Assembly: GCA_040219085.1 (NCBI GenBank)
Contig: JAVJTC010000003.1
Coordinates: 1 to 64,000 of the forward strand
Reading direction: 5' to 3'
DNA from: Acidimicrobiales bacterium
Lineage (GTDB): Bacteria > Actinomycetota > Acidimicrobiia > Acidimicrobiales > JAVJTC01
Length of the DNA: 64,000 bases
Positions 60,503-64,000 of the stretch are shown one piece after another. The notes beneath the pieces were generated by a model. It saw only the letters and a program-made list of their open reading frames with translations. It was not told the origin of the DNA and did not search any database. The translations under genes were made by a program, and so were the position numbers. Every line of letters starts with the position of its first letter. Position 1 is the first letter of the stretch.

Positions 60503-61915
60503 TCAGAGGGCGACCACCGGGATGCGGGTGCGGTGCCGTGGGCGCGCGACGACTTCCACGAGGGAACCCCCGAGGTGGTGGGGAGCCGCGGTCTCGATCA
60601 GGACCGTGGCGACGGTCCCGGGCCGGAGAGTTTCGGCAGTCGCGAAGTGCACCAACTTGTTCTGGCGCGTCCGCCCGCTGGTGACGGCGGCGTCGCGCTT
60701 GGAGGGCCCCTCGACGACCACCTCTTCAACGCGTCCGACCCGCGCCGCGTGGCGCAGGGTGGCGGAACGTTCGACGACGACGCGCAGGCGTTCGAAGCGG
60801 TCCGCGATCACGTCACGGTCTACGAAGTGCGCAGTCATCTCGGCGGCCTCGGTGCCCTCGCGGGGCGAGAAGATGAAGGTGTAGGCGCTGTCGTAACCGG
60901 CCTCGGCAACCACCTCGAGCGTGCGGGTGAAGTCCTCTTCGGTCTCCCCTGGGAAACCGACGATCAGATCCGTGGTCACCGCGAGGTCCTCGATGCCGGC
61001 ACGGGCCGCCGCGAGGCGCTCCAGGTACCGCTCGGCGGTGTAGCCCCGGTGCATGGCCGCGAGAACCCGGTCCGAACCGGACTGCAGCGGGAGGTGGAGG
61101 TGTTCGCACACCGCGGGCGTCTCGGCCATGGCCGCGATGGTCTCGGGGCGCAGATCCTTGGGGTGCGGGGAGGTGTAGCGGACCCTGCAGATCCCTTCGA
61201 CCGCGCCGACTGCCCGCAACAGGTCGGCGAACATCGGTCGGGCGGGGACGGACTCACCCGCCGCACGCCGCGCGAGGGCGATGTCACGCCCGTAGGAGTT
61301 GACGTTCTGGCCGAGCAGGGTGACCTCGGACACTCCGTCGGCGGCCAGCGCCTCGGCCTCGGCGACCAGTTCGTCGAAGGGGCGGCTGATCTCGGGGCCG
61401 CGCACGGCCGGCACGATGCAGAACGCGCAGCTGTTGTCACAGCCGATCTGGATGGTCATCCACGCCGCCCAGTCCGCCTCGCGTCGGGCTCCGAGCGCGG
61501 ACGAGAACGTCTCCGCGTCCTCGCGGGCGATCTCGTCGAGGATCTCGACGATGGGTCCCTCGGTGGCCGAGCGACGGATCAGATCGGCCGCGTGGCCGAC
61601 GTTGTGGGTGCCGAAGACGACGTCGACGTGGGGGGCGCGCTCACGGATGCGCTCGCGGTCCTTCTGGGCGAGACAACCCGCCACGGCGATGGTCACATCG
61701 CGGCCGGCGGTGTCGGCCTTGAGTTGGCCGAGGTGCCCGTAGAGCTTGTTGTCGGCGTTCTCACGGATACAGCACGTGTTGAGAACGATCACGTCGGCGT
61801 CGTCGACCCCCGAGGCGGGTTCGAGACCGTCGGCCTCCAACTGACCCGCGATCCGTTCGGAGTCGTGTTCGTTCATCTGGCACCCGAAGGTGCGCACCAG
61901 GTAGCGGTCGGCCAC
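60503..61915 (-). CDS. miaB: tRNA-2-methylthio-N6-dimethylallyladenosine synthase
   Basis: A 470-aa radical-SAM methylthiotransferase: an N-terminal UPF0004 domain with three cluster cysteines (TFGCQMNEHDSE, NTCCIRENA, GCLAQKD), the radical-SAM motif GCDNSCAFCIVP, and a C-terminal TRAM domain. It completes ms2i6A37 on the product of MiaA. No start problem: the first ATG gives MADRYLVRTFGCQMN. Confidence 0.96.
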   Translation of the reverse strand: MADRYLVRTFGCQMNEHDSERIAGQLEADGLEPASGVDDADVIVLNTCCIRENADNKLYGHLGQLKADTAGRDVTIAVAGCLAQKDRERIRERAPHVDVVFGTHNVGHAADLIRRSATEGPIVEILDEIAREDAETFSSALGARREADWAAWMTIQIGCDNSCAFCIVPAVRGPEISRPFDELVAEAEALAADGVSEVTLLGQNVNSYGRDIALARRAAGESVPARPMFADLLRAVGAVEGICRVRYTSPHPKDLRPETIAAMAETPAVCEHLHLPLQSGSDRVLAAMHRGYTAERYLERLAAARAGIEDLAVTTDLIVGFPGETEEDFTRTLEVVAEAGYDSAYTFIFSPREGTEAAEMTAHFVDRDVIADRFERLRVVVERSATLRHAARVGRVEEVVVEGPSKRDAAVTSGRTRQNKLVHFATAETLRPGTVATVLIETAAPHHLGGSLVEVVARPRHRTRIPVVAL

Positions 61916-62094
61916 GTATTCAGGCTACGGCGCAACCTGCGCCGACGGGGACCTTGGACTCTCATCACCGGAGAGGTGGTTTGGGAGAGTTGTCCCGGTG
62001 GGGCGCAACGCGCAGCAGCGCATCGGGACAGCAGTGAGACCGGATGTTCGCCGGTCGACGTAGCCCGCAGCCAGAGATCGGATCGGTCGGTCAG

Positions 62095-63030
62095 ATGAGC
62101 AGCGATATCTCGGCACCGGGAATCACGGTGCATGGCCTCACCAAGCGCTATCACGACCGGGCCGTCGTGCGTGACCTCTCGTTCACGGCACGCCCGGGGC
62201 GGGTGACCGGGTTCCTCGGACCGAACGGCTCGGGAAAGTCCACGACGATGAAGATCATGCTCGATCTGGCTTCAGCCGACAGCGGTCGGGTGACCATCGA
62301 CGGCACCCGGTACCGGGAGATGGGTGACCCCACAGCGGTCGTCGGAGCGCTCCTCGAGTCGAATGCCTTCCACCCGGGCCGCAGTGGACGCAACCATCTT
62401 CTGGTCCTCGCGGATGCGGCGGGAGTGGGCCCGTCCCGCGTGGATGACCTCCTCGAGGAGGTCGCCCTCGGCGACGCCGCAGATCGTCGGGTGGGCGCCT
62501 ACTCGCTCGGGATGCGTCAGCGCCTCGGCTTCGCGGGCGCTCTGCTGCGCGACCCACCCGTGCTGATCCTCGATGAGCCGGCGAACGGACTCGACCCCCA
62601 GGGCATCCACGAGATGCGAGACATACTGCGCGCCCGGGCCGCCCGAGGGGACACCGTGTTGGTCTCGAGTCACCTGTTGGGCGAGGTGGAGCTGCTCGCC
62701 GACGACGTCGTCGTCGTGAATCAGGGCCAACTCGTCACGACCGGCGCTCTCAGCGACATGCGCGAGGCCACGGCGTGGGTCCGCACAGCGACTACGGAAC
62801 CGCTACAACGCGTGCTCGAGGATGCGGGGGCCGCGGTCGAACCGAGAGACGACGGCCTCATCGTGCAGGGACTCACGGTCGACGAGATCGGCCGCAGGGC
62901 CTTCGACGCCGGCATCGCCGTGTACGAACTGTCTCCGCACACCAGTTCGCTGGAAGACAGATTCCTCGAGTGGACCAGAGATCGGAGCGGAGCCGACCTC
63001 GACGACGCTACGGAGGTGTCAGGACCATGA
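62095..63030 (+). CDS. ABC transporter ATP-binding protein
   Basis: A 311-aa ATPase of the DrrA/NatA-type exporter class: Walker A GPNGSGKST, Q-loop region GALLESNAF, signature YSLGMRQRLGFAG, Walker B VLILDEPANGLDP, H-loop SSHLL. After about residue 215 comes the C-terminal extension usual in this class (AWVRTATTEPLQRVLEDAG). ATG at 62095; overlaps its permease by 4 bases. Substrate unknown (drug, lipid or peptide export). Confidence 0.93.
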   Translation: MSSDISAPGITVHGLTKRYHDRAVVRDLSFTARPGRVTGFLGPNGSGKSTTMKIMLDLASADSGRVTIDGTRYREMGDPTAVVGALLESNAFHPGRSGRNHLLVLADAAGVGPSRVDDLLEEVALGDAADRRVGAYSLGMRQRLGFAGALLRDPPVLILDEPANGLDPQGIHEMRDILRARAARGDTVLVSSHLLGEVELLADDVVVVNQGQLVTTGALSDMREATAWVRTATTEPLQRVLEDAGAAVEPRDDGLIVQGLTVDEIGRRAFDAGIAVYELSPHTSSLEDRFLEWTRDRSGADLDDATEVSGP

Positions 63031-63794
63031 TCTGGCGCCGGCTTCTGCGGGCCGAGATCCGCAAGCTCACCTCGACGAGAATGCCCCTCGCATTCGTCGT
63101 CGTGCTCGCTGCCATCAGCGCAACCACGGCGAGCGCCGTGATCTGGGGAAAGGACTTCGACGGGACCAAGACGTTCGTCTCCACCGCGGCCGATCAGCGG
63201 TCCCTGGTGGCCTTTGCGGCGAATGCCACCGTCATCGGAGCGCTCTACGGCGCGATCGCCGTGTCCCGCGAGTACGCACATGGCACGGTGATCCCCACGT
63301 TCCTGAGCTCCCCACGGCGGCATCGTGCCACGACGGCCCAATCGAGCGCGATCGCACTGGGTGGCGCTGTCATCGGCCTGTTGGGGGCGGGCTTCACAGT
63401 GGCCGCAGTGGCGGCCTCGCTCACCACCACCGAGTTCGGGTTCTCCGTCTCGGCAGCCGGTGTGGTCCGAGTCATCGCCGCGGCAGCCTTCTCGGGCGCG
63501 GTCGGCGCACTGTTGGGCGGAGGAATCGGTGCCGTCGTCCGCAACACCGGCGGGGCAGTCGTCGGGGTGGTGCTCGCCCTGGTCATCGGCCCGCCACTGA
63601 TCGTGCAACTCATCAGCGACGCCAGCCGCTGGATCCCCGCTCCGCTCGCCATCGCCCTGTCCGGGGTCGACGCCGAGGCGGCCGGGCTCGAGAGTCAGGT
63701 GGACGCGATCTCTGCGGTCGGAGGCCTCATGGTCTGGGCGCTGGTCCCGACGGTCGTCGGACTCTGGTCCGTTCAGCGACGCGACGTTGCGTAG
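63027..63794 (+). CDS. ABC-2-type transporter permease
   Basis: A 255-aa membrane protein with six hydrophobic segments and the typical start RAEIRKLTSTRMPLAFVV; GTVIPTFLSSPRR follows the second helix, as in ABC-2 permeases of exporter and bacitracin/lantibiotic-type systems. Translationally coupled to the ATPase gene (ATGA). Confidence 0.9.
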   Translation: MIWRRLLRAEIRKLTSTRMPLAFVVVLAAISATTASAVIWGKDFDGTKTFVSTAADQRSLVAFAANATVIGALYGAIAVSREYAHGTVIPTFLSSPRRHRATTAQSSAIALGGAVIGLLGAGFTVAAVAASLTTTEFGFSVSAAGVVRVIAAAAFSGAVGALLGGGIGAVVRNTGGAVVGVVLALVIGPPLIVQLISDASRWIPAPLAIALSGVDAEAAGLESQVDAISAVGGLMVWALVPTVVGLWSVQRRDVA

Positions 63795-63802
63795 AGTTCG
63801 CC

Positions 63803-63834
63803 GACGTCCCCCGGGAGAACTCCCAGGGGACGTC
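63803..63834. terminator. bidirectional terminator between the ABC permease and recA
   Basis: GACGTCCCC / GGGGACGTC (9 bp) enclosing GGGA / TCCC with one C-A mismatch and a GAAC loop: a 13-bp stem lying 9 bases after the permease stop and 21 bases after the recA stop on the other strand. Confidence 0.8.
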
Positions 63835-63854
63835 GACGCCGGCAGAGCGATACT

Positions 63855-64000
63855 TCACTCTTCTATCTTGATCGGCTCCTCATCGGCTTCGCTGAAGCCC
63901 TCTTCACCCTCTTCGGGCTCCTCGGCGGGACGCACCGCGGCCATGATCCGCTCGGAGATCTCGACCATCATCTCAGGGTTGTCACGCAGGAAGGTCTTGG
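63855..64000 (-). CDS. recA: RecA, C-terminal end
   Basis: The last 48 codons of a gene that enters from the right edge. KTFLRDNPEMMVEISERI followed by an acidic tail (EEPEEGEEGFSEADEEP) matches the C-terminus of RecA, whose acidic tail modulates DNA binding. The position near miaB-miaA-dapF-hflX-lexA agrees with the usual actinobacterial gene order. Confidence 0.85.
   Translation of the reverse strand, partial: KTFLRDNPEMMVEISERIMAAVRPAEEPEEGEEGFSEADEEPIKIEE

Overview
The window is high-GC (about two thirds G+C by eye), with frequent GTG starts, many 4-base ATGA/GTGA gene overlaps, a LexA box of the CGAAC-N4-GTTCG type, a WhiB protein, GpgS, a B12-dependent ribonucleotide reductase and the miaB-miaA-dapF-hflX order. 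Together these point to an actinobacterium; the gene mix (DUF2510 proteins, many P450s, group 3b hydrogenase) would suit the Acidimicrobiia, but that class assignment is inference.

Layout. 1-5.6 kb: the 3' part of a cytosolic group 3b-type [NiFe] hydrogenase operon (gamma, small and large subunits, maturation protease, HypC, an EamA transporter, a DUF6390-like protein) and a second, degenerate maturation-protease paralogue. 5.6-11.4 kb: a minus-strand operon P450 - TetR - P450 - 3Fe-4S ferredoxin - siderophore-interacting-type flavoprotein - phosphoribosyltransferase - nitrilase. 11.5-20.5 kb: an SLC12-like transporter, an OmpR-type two-component system, ACR3 arsenite efflux, a luciferase-like monooxygenase and an acyl-CoA dehydrogenase-like protein. 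20.6-27.9 kb: a secreted polysaccharide deacetylase, a CPA2 antiporter gene broken by an in-frame TGA, a truncated VapC, acylphosphatase, USP, and a secreted Cu-only SOD-like protein.

27.9-33.7 kb: three minus-strand tRNA genes (Gly-GCC, Cys-GCA, Val-GAC, in transcription order) with other DNA between them. A 2.6-kb islet lies in tRNA-Gly, bounded by perfect 97-bp direct repeats. It carries a RelA/SpoT-domain small alarmone synthetase-like gene with an overlapping 87-aa partner, a 15-bp palindrome just upstream of that pair, a WhiB gene, a small membrane protein and an integrase remnant that has lost its N-terminus and whose catalytic Tyr reads Cys. This is the best candidate here for an undescribed system (a toxSAS-like toxin-antitoxin or defence module).

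33.7-46.9 kb: a proline-rich protein, DUF4202, an Fpg-like glycosylase with an altered zinc finger, a methionine pair (PLP sulfhydrylase/gamma-synthase and metX) behind a SAM riboswitch, a solitary N6-adenine methylase, a DEAD-box helicase, a cyclase-domain protein, a YihY-type membrane protein, an L,D-transpeptidase, an MBL-like protein and GpgS. 46.9-64 kb: nrdJ; a RibD-like reductase whose frame runs antisense into a LysM gene; lexA and its operator array; the lysine/DAP set (dapE, dapD, a 654-aa membrane protein, dapC); hflX, dapF, miaA and miaB; an ABC exporter pair; and the 3' end of recA at the window edge. SOS control (lexA, LysM division protein, recA), tRNA modification and cell-wall precursor synthesis are thus grouped in the last 14 kb.
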